Origin: Bombilactobacillus mellifer
GTDB lineage: Bacteria; Bacillota; Bacilli; Lactobacillales; Lactobacillaceae
Length of the DNA stretch: 64,000 nt
Reading direction: 5' to 3'
Assembly: GCF_000970795.1 (NCBI RefSeq)
Contig: NZ_KQ034028.1
Location: 705,087-769,086, forward strand
Shown one piece after another: positions 9,601-17,240 of this stretch. Each line of letters opens with the position of its first letter. The stretch's first letter is position 1. The notes beneath the pieces are model-generated. The model was given only the letters and a program-made list of their open reading frames with translations, was not told the DNA's origin and did no database searches. Position numbers and translations under genes: made by a program.

Positions 9601-10230
9601 CAGCAGCTAACCGAAATAGGTTCTGTCAATTTGAATGCGATTGAAGAATATGAACAGGTCAAGGATCGTTATGAATTTTTACAAAAGCAGCAAGCAGATT
9701 TAATTACCGCACGACAGCAATTACAAACCACTATGCAAGAAATGGATCACGAAGTGGCCACCCGCTTTGAACAGATGTTCACACAGGTAGCGGCGGCATT
9801 TGAAGTGATCTTTCCCAAAATGTTCGGGGGCGGTAAAGCACAGTTGGTGCTGACGCAACCAGATGATCTATTAACAACCGGAATTGAAATTGTCGCCCAG
9901 CCTCCCGGCAAAAAATTGCAACAATTAAGTTTACTGTCTGGTGGTGAACGGGCTTTAACTGTTATTACTTTATTATTTGCGATTATTAAGGTACAACCGG
10001 TACCCTTTTGCGTTTTAGATGAAGTAGAGGCCTCTTTAGATGAAGCTAACGTAACCCGTTTTGCAAGCTATTTAAATAAATACGATACAAAAACTCAATT
10101 TATTGTGATTACCCATCGACGAGGAACTATGATGCGCACGCAACGCTTATACGGAATTACAATGCAAGAGTCCGGCGTCTCTACTGTTGTTTCCATAAAA
10201 TTACCACTGACTAATCAGGAGGTGTCATAA
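6676..10230 (+). CDS. smc: Chromosome partition protein SMC
   Basis: The 1184-residue protein has the SMC layout: N-terminal ATPase half with Walker A GPNGSGKSN (about 32-40), a long coiled coil, a hinge (about 500-660, ending NPGGSMTGGQ), a second coiled coil, and a C-terminal half with the signature LSGGERAL and Walker B VLDEVEASLD. With ScpA/ScpB it compacts and separates chromosomes. The coiled coil is strikingly rich in glutamine: 33 of 60 residues at 415-474 are Gln. GTG 6676 follows a GGGGG ribosome binding site. The ftsY ribosome binding site overlaps its 3' end. Confidence 0.97.
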   Translation: MTLKAVEISGFKSFADKTALYFDQGITGIVGPNGSGKSNLAEAIRWVIGEQSAKSLRGSKMQDIIFAGSDQRPALNVATVSLQFDNHDRRLSIAQDEVAIRRRLFRNGDSEFWLNNQKVRLKDISSLFIAAGLGKNSLAIISQGQVEAVFNSKPEQRRYIIEGPAGVANFKHKKAEAQQQLEQTDANLKRVADIVQELTRQVEPLKAQAQQAQEYQTQKQQYDYWQQLTLAFEIQQLADQKQTALTTAKQLQTQLADLESQLTRTQQQVAANQQQDQQLTTAIDHYQTQLTSLSRQLEVLKGKQALAAQQSDFNVTNQSAFTAQLTKLQDQSQTLQQTQRQQQEQVASIQQRVHQLQQQIKNLQADFSADPEEMSRKIEQTQQQYLTLLQQQTSLHNQKIYLQRQLQQSQAESDQLQKQMQEQQQTQQQAQQELADLTNKQQAAQQQQEQLQQQIQQQQKTVQQKQEQLSRQQQAADKVVQHWQQTQAEQRSLQRIVQQHQGYYQGVRAVLKAQLPGVVGVVAELIQVPEQFQIALQSAAATQLQYIVTQMQADARQAIDYLRQHHAGRATFLPRNVIQARKIAPRDVAALQQKAGYLGIASDLIQITDGLQNINENLFGSLLVVQTLEAAIAISNLIHHRWRVVTLQGDLINPGGSMTGGQVKVTNELLSQKTRLHKLTRTMEQLQQQVQQQKAGVQKAQGALEQKHHQLQTLDDQVQQQKQIAQKLDNQLQVKQHQKQTQQQQLQALSFQQQRFGKQIQANQAQLQDSTKQKAAIERQLTAKKQLLTQQKTLLDDFDQQKQNYEQQLQTLQTQLAVATNELNNQQQLLRATQQDTKANQQQIADLKQRLAQLQTATQDLHATHQDVDQQMAKITSQIKTAQEQLAEQQKLRKQIQVKAPTLEEKYQQLFKQQKKLAAAQEDNAVTLANYKNQMQRRLQELETTYQMSFEVAAAQLAATQFEPQHAQTQLKQLQQQLTEIGSVNLNAIEEYEQVKDRYEFLQKQQADLITARQQLQTTMQEMDHEVATRFEQMFTQVAAAFEVIFPKMFGGGKAQLVLTQPDDLLTTGIEIVAQPPGKKLQQLSLLSGGERALTVITLLFAIIKVQPVPFCVLDEVEASLDEANVTRFASYLNKYDTKTQFIVITHRRGTMMRTQRLYGITMQESGVSTVVSIKLPLTNQEVS

Positions 10231-10234
10231 GTTC

Positions 10235-11548
10235 ATGGGACTATTTGACATTTTTAAAAAAAAGACCAACACCGCTGCACAAACTGAGGCTTCACCACAA
10301 ACAGCGCCAGACAAGGATTCTGACCAGCCAGCTACGACTGCTGATTCAGCCGATACACTCGATACACCCGCCAAAAAATCTGACAGTCCAAAGCAAAAAC
10401 CGACACCGGATGCATCTGAGCCTCAAGAGCAACCTACTGAGTCAACCAGTATTTCGGGCAATCCGGAACCTCCAGCTACGGATTCAAAGTCACAGACTGC
10501 AACCCCTGAGCAGGCCAGCTCCACCGCTGAACCAACTACCACCACTGAGGGTAAGGAGGCTATTTCTCAAGAAACAGGATCTACCGCAGCTGACACGGCG
10601 AAATACAATGCGGGATTAACGAAAACTCGGCATCGGTTGCGGGATCGGTTTAATGCTTTTTTGGCTAATTTTCGAAGCGTCGACGAAGAATTTTTTGATG
10701 ATTTAGAAGATCTCTTAATTCAATCGGATGTGGGTTACGAAATGGCCTTAAAAATTTCAGATGCTTTACGTAATGAAGTTAAATTGCAAAATGCACAATC
10801 TAAAGCCGAAGTTTCCCGCGTTATTGTTCAAAAAATGGCGGAAATTTATTATCAAGATAGTCAAAATCAAGATTATCACTTAAACATCAACGTTCAACGT
10901 CCTTTAAATGTTATTTTATTTGTGGGAGTGAATGGGGCCGGTAAGACTACCACAATTGGTAAATTAGCTGCACGTCTGAAAAAAGATGGGCAAAAAGTGA
11001 TCTTGGCGGCGGCTGATACTTTTCGGGCTGGAGCAATTGAGCAGTTACAAGTTTGGGGTAGTAAGGTGGGAGTCCAAACAGTAGCTCATGTTGCTGGCAG
11101 TGATCCCGCTTCGGTCGTTTATGATGCTTTGCAGTTAGCTCAACAAGAACATGCTAATGTTTTATTAGTGGACACTGCGGGCCGCTTACAAAATAATACT
11201 AATCTCATGAAAGAATTGGAAAAAATTAAACGGATTATTACGCGGGAAATTCCAGATGCTCCGCATGAAGTATTACTTGTCATCGATGCAACCACGGGGC
11301 AAAATGCCTTAGTTCAAGCTAAACAATTTCAAAAAGCTACCCAAGTCACGGGTTTAGTTTTAGCTAAACTGGACGGTTCTTCGCAAGGAGGTATTGTTTT
11401 AGCCATTAATGATGAATTGCATTTACCAGTGAAATTGGTCGGTTTGGGCGAACAGATGGATGATTTGCGTGATTTTGATCCGGAGATCTACGCTCAAGGG
11501 CTGTTTAGTCAACTCTTTCAAGATGAGGCGGCCAATAGCCATGAATGA
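10235..11548 (+). CDS. ftsY: Signal recognition particle receptor FtsY
   Basis: FtsY is the membrane-bound GTPase that receives SRP-ribosome complexes. Residues 1 to about 125 form a Thr/Pro/Ser/Glu-rich, acidic, low-complexity extension after a short basic [10 protein letters not shown] start, typical of the A domain that touches lipid and SecY. The NG domain follows, with the P-loop [10 protein letters not shown] near residue 231, DTAGRLQNN and [10 protein letters not shown]. The AGGAGGTG ribosome binding site lies inside the end of smc. ylxM overlaps its last 8 bases and ffh comes next, so both SRP GTPases are expressed together. Confidence 0.97.
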   Translation: MGLFDIFKKKTNTAAQTEASPQTAPDKDSDQPATTADSADTLDTPAKKSDSPKQKPTPDASEPQEQPTESTSISGNPEPPATDSKSQTATPEQASSTAEPTTTTEGKEAISQETGSTAADTAKYNAGLTKTRHRLRDRFNAFLANFRSVDEEFFDDLEDLLIQSDVGYEMALKISDALRNEVKLQNAQSKAEVSRVIVQKMAEIYYQDSQNQDYHLNINVQRPLNVILFVGVNGAGKTTTIGKLAARLKKDGQKVILAAADTFRAGAIEQLQVWGSKVGVQTVAHVAGSDPASVVYDALQLAQQEHANVLLVDTAGRLQNNTNLMKELEKIKRIITREIPDAPHEVLLVIDATTGQNALVQAKQFQKATQVTGLVLAKLDGSSQGGIVLAINDELHLPVKLVGLGEQMDDLRDFDPEIYAQGLFSQLFQDEAANSHE

Positions 11549-11882
11549 GGATTTGTTAAAAACCACGCGGATTAACCTGTTGGCGGATTTTTATCAAAAT
11601 TTATTAACGCCCACTCAAATTCAGTATATTAATTTGTATTATAGTGATGATTATTCTTTAGGCGAAATCGCCCAATTGCATCATGTCAGCCGTCAGGCCG
11701 TATATGATAATTTAAAACGAACAGTGACTACTTTAGAGAACTACGAACAGCGACTGCATTTATATCGGAATTTTAACCAACGCCAGCAACTAATTGATCA
11801 AATCCAGCAATGCATTGTCAAAAAATATCCGAATGATGTACACTTGAAAGCGTTAGTAGATCAGTTAGCTCAACTGGAATAG
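11541..11882 (+). CDS. ylxM: YlxM/p13-like DNA-binding protein, SRP-associated
   Basis: This 113-residue protein has a sigma-70 region 4-like helix-turn-helix: [19 protein letters not shown] then [18 protein letters not shown]. The family (UPF0122) is encoded next to ffh across Firmicutes; in streptococci YlxM binds SRP RNA and Ffh and changes their GTPase activity. The start ATG 11541 overlaps the ftsY stop by 8 bases (translational coupling). An upstream in-frame start at 11460 would lie deep inside ftsY and adds residues not found in the family, so I rejected it. Confidence 0.92.
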   Translation: MNEDLLKTTRINLLADFYQNLLTPTQIQYINLYYSDDYSLGEIAQLHHVSRQAVYDNLKRTVTTLENYEQRLHLYRNFNQRQQLIDQIQQCIVKKYPNDVHLKALVDQLAQLE

Positions 11883-11892
11883 GAGAGATTTT

Positions 11893-13329
11893 ATGGCATT
11901 TGAAGGTTTAAGCGAACGTTTACAAAATACTTTTGCAAAATTACGCGGTAAGGGTAAAGTTACAAAAGCTGACGTGCAAGAAATGATGCGCGAGGTCCGA
12001 TTAGCCTTATTGGAAGCGGACGTTAATTTTGATGTCACGAAAAATTTTATTAAAACCGTCCAAGAACGTGCCGTGGGGAGTGAAGTACTCGATAGTCTAA
12101 CTCCGGCACAGCAAGTTATTAAAATCGTCAATGAAGAATTAACCAAGATTATGGGTTCTTCCGCCGTCTTATTAAATCAAGCTTCTCATATTCCCACGGT
12201 GATTATGCTGGTGGGTCTACAAGGCTCTGGGAAAACCACATCTGCGGGCAAATTAGTTAAATATTTACAAGCTGAAAAAAATGCGCGTCCACTCTTAATT
12301 GCAGCAGATGTCTATCGCCCGGCGGCCATTGACCAGTTACAAACTATCGGCCAGCAGGTCCAAGTTCCGGTTTATGATGAAGGTACGAACCAAGACCCGG
12401 TGGAAATTGTTCGTCATGGCTTAGAAACCGCGCAAGCCAAAAAGAATGATTATGTTTTAATAGATACCGCGGGCCGCTTGGAAATTGATGACCAATTGAT
12501 GAGTGAATTAAGTCGGATCAAACAAGTGGCGCAGCCGACGGAAATTTTACTGGTTGTTGATTCTATGACCGGTCAAGCAGCCACGCATGTTGCCGAAGGG
12601 TTTAATGACCGTTTAGATATTAGTGGGGTTATTTTAACTAAATTAGACGGTGATACTCGGGGCGGAGCGGCGCTATCTATTCGGGCTGTCACTGGCAAAC
12701 CCATCAAGTTTGTAGGTTCCGGGGAAAAATTAGATGCGCTGGAAGTGTTTCATCCAGATCGGATGGCAGATCGGATTCTGGGCATGGGTGATGTTTTAAC
12801 ACTCATTGAAAAAGCGGAAAAGGACTACGATGAAAAACAGGCCGCCGCTTTAACCCGGAAAATGCAAGAGAATACTTTTGATTTTAATGATTTTGTCGAT
12901 CAATTGGAACAAATGCAAAAAATGGGTCCCATGGATGAAATTATGAAAATGATGCCAGGCATGGCGGCCAATCCTGCCTTAAAAAATGTCCACATGGATC
13001 CTCAAGATATTGAACATCTCAAAGCGGTTGTCTATTCGATGACTCCCCAAGAACGTCAGACCCCAGAACTCTTGAATCCTTCTCGGCGACGGCGGATCGC
13101 GACCGGTTCTGGCCGACCATTAGTGGAAGTCAATCGCATGATCAAACAATTTAAGCAGATGCAAACCTTAATGCAAAAGATGTCCAAAGGTAATTTTAAC
13201 GGTATGGAACAAATGATGGGCCCCGGCTTACAAGGAAAAATTGGCAAAATGGCGATGGGATCAATGGTGCGGCGTACTAAAAAACGTAAGAAAAAACGGT
13301 TAAAAAAGGTCAAGCGATTTAAATCGTAA
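11893..13329 (+). CDS. ffh: Signal recognition particle protein Ffh
   Basis: The 478-residue GTPase has the N domain, the G domain with P-loop GLQGSGKTTSAGKL (about 107-120), DTAGRL and TKLDGDTRGG, and a C-terminal methionine-rich M domain (QMQKMGPMDEIMKMMPGM) that binds 4.5S/6S RNA and signal peptides. It ends in a very basic tail (RRTKKRKKKRLKKVKR). Ffh targets nascent membrane and secreted proteins to FtsY. AGGAGAG precedes the ATG. It closes the ftsY-ylxM-ffh unit; rpsP has its own promoter 18 bases downstream. Confidence 0.97.
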   Translation: MAFEGLSERLQNTFAKLRGKGKVTKADVQEMMREVRLALLEADVNFDVTKNFIKTVQERAVGSEVLDSLTPAQQVIKIVNEELTKIMGSSAVLLNQASHIPTVIMLVGLQGSGKTTSAGKLVKYLQAEKNARPLLIAADVYRPAAIDQLQTIGQQVQVPVYDEGTNQDPVEIVRHGLETAQAKKNDYVLIDTAGRLEIDDQLMSELSRIKQVAQPTEILLVVDSMTGQAATHVAEGFNDRLDISGVILTKLDGDTRGGAALSIRAVTGKPIKFVGSGEKLDALEVFHPDRMADRILGMGDVLTLIEKAEKDYDEKQAAALTRKMQENTFDFNDFVDQLEQMQKMGPMDEIMKMMPGMAANPALKNVHMDPQDIEHLKAVVYSMTPQERQTPELLNPSRRRRIATGSGRPLVEVNRMIKQFKQMQTLMQKMSKGNFNGMEQMMGPGLQGKIGKMAMGSMVRRTKKRKKKRLKKVKRFKS

Positions 13330-13347
13330 TCTGTAAAGAATTTTTCC

Positions 13348-13376
13348 TTTACACACTGTAGCAATTTCAGTATAAT
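13348..13376 (+). promoter_or_regulatory. Sigma-A promoter of rpsP
   Basis: TTTACA (13348-13353) and TATAAT (13371-13376) are separated by exactly 17 bases, a near-consensus promoter starting just after ffh. A short TGTAAAG/CTTTACA inverted repeat at 13332-13353 overlaps the -35 box and may end ffh transcripts weakly. Confidence 0.8.
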
Positions 13377-13412
13377 AAATCAGGTTAAGAAATTATTTGG
13401 AGGAATTTAACT

Positions 13413-13691
13413 ATGACAGTAAAAATTCGGATGCGGCGGATGGGTAGTAAAAGACGCCCCTTCTATCGAATTGTAGTGGCGGATTCCAGATCTCCGCGTG
13501 ATGGTCGTTTTATTCAAGAAATTGGACATTATAATCCTTTAAATGACGATCAACTTAAAATTGATGCCGCTGCTGCTTTAGAATGGATGCAAAAGGGTGC
13601 TCAACCGTCCGATACGGTGCGTAATTTGTTTCAAAAACAAGGCATCATGAAACAATATCATGAAGCTAAATTAGCCCATAAAGCTCAATAG
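13413..13691 (+). CDS. rpsP: 30S ribosomal protein S16
   Basis: The 92-residue protein begins [20 protein letters not shown], the S16 signature, and has the expected length. It is a small-subunit assembly protein. A GGAGG ribosome binding site precedes the ATG. The order rpsP-khpA-rimM-trmD-rplS is the standard Firmicute ribosome and tRNA maturation cluster. Confidence 0.97.
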   Translation: MTVKIRMRRMGSKRRPFYRIVVADSRSPRDGRFIQEIGHYNPLNDDQLKIDAAAALEWMQKGAQPSDTVRNLFQKQGIMKQYHEAKLAHKAQ

Positions 13692-13701
13692 AGAATGTGT
13701 A

Positions 13702-13947
13702 ATGCAAGCAGTAATTACTAATTTAATTAAAGCGATTGTGCTGCCTTTGGCCGATAGCCCTGAATTGGTGCAGATTCAAACCACCACAACGCCGGACAGT
13801 TTGATTTTTGATTTACATGTCAGCGCCAAAGATGCTGGTCGGATTATTGGTAAACAAGGACGAGTCGCTCAAGCGATCCGCACTGTTGTCTATTCACAAA
13901 ATAATGATCAGAATCGACGTATTAAATTAAATATTATTCCAGAATAA
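13702..13947 (+). CDS. khpA: KH-domain RNA-binding protein KhpA
   Basis: This 81-residue protein is a single KH domain with the GxxG loop in RIIGKQGRVAQAIRTV (about residues 52-67). KhpA works with KhpB/Jag to bind RNA and affects cell size and division in streptococci and lactobacilli. It lies 10 bases after rpsP with no clear Shine-Dalgarno sequence, so its translation may depend on rpsP translation. A terminator-like hairpin follows, separating it from rimM. Confidence 0.93.
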   Translation: MQAVITNLIKAIVLPLADSPELVQIQTTTTPDSLIFDLHVSAKDAGRIIGKQGRVAQAIRTVVYSQNNDQNRRIKLNIIPE

Positions 13948-13949
13948 AT

Positions 13950-13989
13950 AAAAGCGGTTGGACAGTAAGTGTCAAAGCCGCTTTTATTT
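13950..13989 (+). terminator. Intrinsic terminator/attenuator between khpA and rimM
   Basis: AAAAGCGG (13950-13957) pairs with CCGCTTTT (13978-13985), with an inner GACA/TGTC helix, and is followed by more T residues. The rimM ribosome binding site lies just downstream, so this likely lowers rather than stops transcription into rimM-trmD. Confidence 0.7.
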
Positions 13990-14004
13990 TCGAGGTTTTT
14001 CAAG

Positions 14005-14529
14005 ATGACAGAAATGCAATATCTCCGAGTGGGCCGTGTTCTCAGTTTTCATGGTTTACAAGGAGAAATGAAATTACAAGTGATCTCAGATGATCCTGAA
14101 CAACGTTTTGCGCCCCAAACGCAATTATCTTTGCAACACGATACCCAAAGACAGGCCGTGACGGTGCAAACCTCGCGGCCATATAAAGGTTTTTGGCTGG
14201 TGAAATTTGTCGAAATTAATGATTTGACAGAGGCCGAAATTTATCGTAATTGGGAAGTTATGATTGCCACGGACCAATTATCTCCTTTACCAACCGGTCA
14301 ATATTATTATAAGGATATTATGGGCATTAAAGTTGTCGATCAACAACGGGGTTATTTGGGACAAGTGAGCGATATTTTAGCATTAGGTCCCAATGATGTC
14401 TGGGTCATTACGAATTCCGCCGGACAAGAAATTCTCATCCCTATTATTAAAAGTGTTTTATTGCAAGTAAATTTGTCGGAGGCTACAGCCACTGTAGATC
14501 TGCCTGAAGGTTTAATTGATGAAAATTGA
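14005..14529 (+). CDS. rimM: Ribosome maturation factor RimM
   Basis: The protein has the RimM N-terminal beta-barrel ([20 protein letters not shown]) and the C-terminal PRC-barrel ([13 protein letters not shown] to [16 protein letters not shown]). RimM helps assemble the 30S head domain around S19. I chose ATG 14005 with GAGG at 13992-13995; the open frame reaches back to GTG 13969, but that lies inside the upstream terminator. ATG 14014 is a second in-frame choice. The gene overlaps trmD by 11 bases, so the two are translationally coupled. Confidence 0.94.
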   Translation: MTEMQYLRVGRVLSFHGLQGEMKLQVISDDPEQRFAPQTQLSLQHDTQRQAVTVQTSRPYKGFWLVKFVEINDLTEAEIYRNWEVMIATDQLSPLPTGQYYYKDIMGIKVVDQQRGYLGQVSDILALGPNDVWVITNSAGQEILIPIIKSVLLQVNLSEATATVDLPEGLIDEN

Positions 14530-15247
14530 TATTTTAACTTTATTTCCCCAAATGTTTGTTCCACTCAATGAGTCCTTACTGGGGAAAGCCCAAGCCAAAC
14601 AATTATTAGAAATTGCTATATGCGATTTTCGCCAATATGCGACTAATAAACAACATCATGTTGATGATACACCTTATGGGGGCGGTGCAGGGATGCTCTT
14701 GCAACCACAGCCTATTTATCGGGCTATGGATGCCATTAATGCGCAAGACACCGGCAAAAAGCGTGTTATTTTATTGGATCCGGCGGGGCAAAAATTTAAT
14801 CAAGCATTGGCCCAAGACTTAGCCCAAGAGCAGCATTTAGTTTTTATTTGCGGTCATTATGAGGGCTTTGATGAACGGATTGAGCGTTTAGCTACCGATA
14901 AAGTATCACTGGGTGATTTTGTACTGACTGGAGGCGAAATGGCAGCCATGGTAATGATTGATGCCTTGGCGCGGTTTGTGCCGGGGGTCTTAGGCAATGA
15001 AACATCAGCTTATTCGGATTCTTTTAGCGCCGGGTTACTGGAATATCCGCAATATACTCGTCCAGCAGAATATCGGGGGATGAAAGTCCCCGAAATTTTA
15101 TTAAGTGGCAATCACCAAAAAATTGCCCAATGGCGTCGTCAGCAAGCCCTAAAAAAAACCTGGTTGCAACGCCCCGATTTACTGGCCCAAACAGCTTTAA
15201 CTACTGCGGATTTGAATTATCTTGATACTTTAACTTCGGAAGATTAG
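14519..15247 (+). CDS. trmD: tRNA (guanine-37-N1)-methyltransferase TrmD
   Basis: TrmD methylates G37 next to the anticodon to prevent frameshifts. The 242-residue product starts [13 protein letters not shown] and contains the trefoil-knot SAM-binding features [23 protein letters not shown] and [10 protein letters not shown]. The ATG at 14519 is preferred over the TTG at 14516 because homologues begin MKID and a GAAGG site lies upstream. It overlaps the end of rimM. A separate promoter for rplS follows the stop. Confidence 0.97.
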   Translation: MKIDILTLFPQMFVPLNESLLGKAQAKQLLEIAICDFRQYATNKQHHVDDTPYGGGAGMLLQPQPIYRAMDAINAQDTGKKRVILLDPAGQKFNQALAQDLAQEQHLVFICGHYEGFDERIERLATDKVSLGDFVLTGGEMAAMVMIDALARFVPGVLGNETSAYSDSFSAGLLEYPQYTRPAEYRGMKVPEILLSGNHQKIAQWRRQQALKKTWLQRPDLLAQTALTTADLNYLDTLTSED

Positions 15248-15249
15248 AC

Positions 15250-15277
15250 TTTACAATTTATAAAATCATGCTATAGT
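15250..15277 (+). promoter_or_regulatory. Sigma-A promoter of rplS
   Basis: TTTACA (15250-15255) and TATAGT (15272-15277) are 16 bases apart. The transcript would begin near 15284 and carry a structured leader before L19. Confidence 0.7.
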
Positions 15278-15281
15278 GGAG

Positions 15282-15359
15282 TTTGTGTGATTACACAAAT
15301 CAGCCGATATTCCGCTGTTATGTTCCGATTTTCATGAGTGTCGGTAAATAAAGGAGGGG
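15282..15359 (+). ncRNA. Structured 5' leader of rplS (candidate L19 leader)
   Basis: The leader can form a hairpin TTTGTGT/ACACAAA (15282-15299, 4-nt loop) and a larger domain closed by GCCGATA (15303-15309) with TGTCGGT (15339-15345). The second domain ends just before the AGGAGGGG ribosome binding site (15352-15359). An L19 leader RNA that mediates autoregulation is known from low-GC Gram-positives. I see the pairing directly, but a covariance-model match to that family is inferred, not tested. The predicted start near 15284 would trim the first two bases of hairpin one. Confidence 0.5.
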
Positions 15360-15364
15360 CTCTT

Positions 15365-15721
15365 ATGCAAAGCCCATTAATTGATCAAGTAACCAAATCT
15401 CAATTGCGTACCGATCTGCCAGATTTTCGTCCCGGAGATACTATTCGTGTCCATGCGAAAGTTGTTGAAGGTAATCGGGAACGGATTCAGATTTTTGAAG
15501 GCGTGGTTATCAAACGTCGGGGTAGCGGCATTAGTGCTACTTACACTGTCCGTAAAATCAGCAGTGGCGTCGGTGTGGAAAGAACTTTTCCTTTACATTC
15601 ACCTCGGGTAGCCAAAATTGAGGTCGTTCGTCAAGGCCGGGTACGGCGGGCAAAGCTTTATTACTTGCGTTCCTTACGTGGAAAAGCAGCGCGTATCCCA
15701 GAAAAACGGCGTAATAAATAA
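15365..15721 (+). CDS. rplS: 50S ribosomal protein L19
   Basis: This 118-residue protein has the L19 features [33 protein letters not shown] and [13 protein letters not shown]19 lies at the 30S-50S interface. The start is ATG 15365 with AGGAGGGG 5 bases upstream; an in-frame GTG at 15338 would read through the leader stem and the ribosome binding site, so I rejected it. The gene ends the rpsP-trmD-rplS cluster with a strong terminator. Confidence 0.97.
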   Translation: MQSPLIDQVTKSQLRTDLPDFRPGDTIRVHAKVVEGNRERIQIFEGVVIKRRGSGISATYTVRKISSGVGVERTFPLHSPRVAKIEVVRQGRVRRAKLYYLRSLRGKAARIPEKRRNK

Positions 15722-15731
15722 CTATCAAAAG

Positions 15732-15757
15732 TCTGACCGTCAGGGTCAGATTTTTTT
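15732..15757 (+). terminator. Intrinsic terminator of rplS
   Basis: TCTGACC (15732-15738) pairs with GGTCAGA (15744-15750) around a 5-nt loop and is followed by seven T. Confidence 0.88.
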
Positions 15758-15895
15758 GATGGAATTAAGAGCAGCTAGGTATCAATCTGTAAAAACTAAT
15801 TATTCAAAGGTTGGAACAAATTAGTCTATAAGCTAAGTTATGTGAATTAAAAAAATCATCAACTGTCTTACCCGCAATGCTAATTTTTTCGTTGC

Positions 15896-15926
15896 AAAAA
15901 AAAGACCAGTTTATATAACTGGTCTT
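15896..15926 (-). terminator. Intrinsic terminator of lexA
   Basis: AAGACCAGTT and AACTGGTCTT form a perfect 10-bp stem with a TATAT loop. On the - strand it is followed by eight T. The stem begins inside the lexA stop codon region. The 138 bases between this and the rplS terminator hold no convincing gene. Confidence 0.85.
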
Positions 15927-16551
15927 AATTAATAGTTGCCCGATACAGGGCCACCACTTTGCCGAGAATTTGCACATTAGGTAGGATAATCGGTTCATAA
16001 GCCTCATTTTCCGGCTGCAAACGAATTTGATGCGCTTCTTTAAAGAAACGCTTACAAGTGGCTTCATTATCCGCATTCATCGCAATGACAATTTCACCAT
16101 TTTCGGCTGTGGCTTGCTGGCGGACGATCACAGCGTCACCATCCAAAATGCCGGCATTAATCATACTATCGCCTTGAATGGTCAGCATGAATAAATTTTG
16201 ATCCGTCACTTTTAAGTTCGGCGGTAAAGGGAAAAAATCACTAGCTTGTTCTTGAAGGGCCAGGATAGGAGCGCCGGCAGTAACGATGCCTAACATCGGG
16301 ATTTGTTCTTGGGTTAGCCCCAGAGCTTGGCGACCGCTCTTGGTAATTTCTAAGGTACGAGGCTTAGTCGGATCACGTTGAATAAAACCACGTTTTTGCA
16401 AACGCTGCAAATAACCGTGGACGGTTGAGGTAGAAGAAAGTCCCACAGTCTGACAAATTTCGCGGACCGTTGGGGGATAGCCTAAATTATGAACGTGATC
16501 CGAAATACAACGTAAAACCTCCAATTGTTTTGCAGTAATTGATTGACTCAT
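15925..16551 (-). CDS. lexA: SOS regulator LexA
   Basis: LexA represses DNA-damage genes and cleaves itself when RecA filaments form. The 208-residue protein has the N-terminal winged helix-turn-helix ([20 protein letters not shown]), the self-cleavage bond Ala92-Gly93 (VTAGAP), and the latch protease dyad Ser129 (GDSM) and Lys167 (EATCKRF). All key residues are present. It is divergent from ynzC, and the shared spacer holds a LexA box that overlaps its own -35 box, so it should repress itself. Its terminator overlaps the stop codon. Confidence 0.97.
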   Translation of the reverse strand: MSQSITAKQLEVLRCISDHVHNLGYPPTVREICQTVGLSSTSTVHGYLQRLQKRGFIQRDPTKPRTLEITKSGRQALGLTQEQIPMLGIVTAGAPILALQEQASDFFPLPPNLKVTDQNLFMLTIQGDSMINAGILDGDAVIVRQQATAENGEIVIAMNADNEATCKRFFKEAHQIRLQPENEAYEPIILPNVQILGKVVALYRATIN

Positions 16552-16565
16552 AATAAAACTCCTAG

Positions 16566-16619
16566 TATCTTATATTAATAAGATAGCATAGTCCAGAAAT
16601 GGTTTCAAACAGGTGTTCG
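16566..16619. promoter_or_regulatory. lexA/ynzC control region: SOS box, lexA promoter and a 20-bp palindrome
   Basis: At 16606-16619, CAAACAGGTGTTCG matches the B. subtilis LexA box CGAACRNRYGTTYG at 13 of 14 positions. On the - strand, TTGAAA (16603-16608) and TATCTT (16580-16585) are 17 bases apart, with TGC before the -10 box, and form the lexA promoter; its -35 overlaps the box. TATCTTAT-ATTA-ATAAGATA at 16566-16585 is a perfect palindrome covering that -10 box. The box also lies just upstream of the ynzC ribosome binding site, so both genes are likely in the SOS regulon. Confidence 0.8.
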
Positions 16620-16637
16620 TTAGGAGAGAAACAAAAA

Positions 16638-16898
16638 GTGCCACAAATGAATGTTAGTAAACGACAACGGGAATTAATTTCTCGAATCAATGAATTAGCG
16701 CAAAAACAGAAAACGCAAGGCCTGGATTTAACCGAAAAACGTGAGCAAGCCGCTTTACGTCAACAATATTTGGCTAATTTTCGCCAAGGATTAAAAGATC
16801 AGATCGAACATACCGTTTTATATGATAAGCAAGGTCATGAAATTACTTCGCATAAAGTCCGCCAGATTCAACATAAGCATGGCTGGCGTCCAGATTAA
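16638..16898 (+). CDS. ynzC: DUF896/YnzC family protein
   Basis: This small basic protein of 86 residues has the DUF896 pattern RINELAQKQKTQGLDLTEKREQAALRQQYLANFR. In B. subtilis ynzC is the last gene of the SOS-induced yneA-yneB-ynzC operon, divergent from lexA; its molecular role is unknown. Here yneA and yneB are missing and ynzC directly faces lexA. I chose GTG 16638 because AGGAGAG (16622-16628) lies nine bases upstream; ATG 16647 is an alternative. The LexA box ends 3 bases before that ribosome binding site, so LexA would block transcription. Confidence 0.85.
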   Translation: MPQMNVSKRQRELISRINELAQKQKTQGLDLTEKREQAALRQQYLANFRQGLKDQIEHTVLYDKQGHEITSHKVRQIQHKHGWRPD

Positions 16899-16961
16899 TT
16901 TTGCGAAATCGTCTAAAGTTTTATAAACTAGTAATGTATTTTAAATTAAAGGATGATTGAA

Positions 16962-17177
16962 ATGGGAATAACAATTGTAGTGGGCATTGTGATGCTACTA
17001 ATTGGTTTGGCTGCGGGGTTCTTTGGAGCTCGAGCTTACATGAAAAAATATTTACAAGATAATCCGCCAATTTCAGCGGATATGATGCGGCAAATGATGG
17101 CTCAAATGGGACAAAAACCCTCACAAAAGAAACTAAATCAAATGATGCAAATGATGAAAAATCAAGCCAAGAAATAA
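16962..17177 (+). CDS. yneF: UPF0154 membrane protein YneF
   Basis: The 71-residue protein has one N-terminal membrane helix ([19 protein letters not shown]), then the family tail [32 protein letters not shown]0154 proteins are widespread in Firmicutes near lexA/ynzC; their function is unknown. ATG 16962 is preferred because AAAGGATGA (16948-16956) gives good spacing; ATG 16953 lies inside that site. It is followed by a terminator. Confidence 0.92.
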   Translation: MGITIVVGIVMLLIGLAAGFFGARAYMKKYLQDNPPISADMMRQMMAQMGQKPSQKKLNQMMQMMKNQAKK

Positions 17178-17190
17178 ATATTTTGATTGT

Positions 17191-17214
17191 AAAAGCAGCG
17201 CATGCTGCTTTTTT
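17191..17214 (+). terminator. Intrinsic terminator after yneF
   Basis: AAAAGCAGC (17191-17199) pairs with GCTGCTTTT (17204-17212) around GCAT, ending in T residues. Confidence 0.8.
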
Positions 17215-17240
17215 AATTGTCACGGAAGTTGAGGTTATTG

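Noticed and set aside
10245..10619. A 124-codon frame overlapping the ftsY N-terminal region on the same strand
   Set aside because: It is a shifted reading of the low-complexity ftsY extension, giving a Leu/Arg/His/Pro-rich string with no family features.
15338..15364. GTG 15338 as start of rplS, and similar early in-frame starts at 26011 (rpsB), 26943 (tsf), 13969 (rimM), 16599 (ynzC)
   Set aside because: Each would translate a ribosome binding site, leader stem, terminator or operator and adds residues not found in the families.
15758..15895. Short frames between the rplS and lexA terminators
   Set aside because: The longest are about 20 codons from the region itself and lack ribosome binding sites; the longer + strand frame starts inside rplS.
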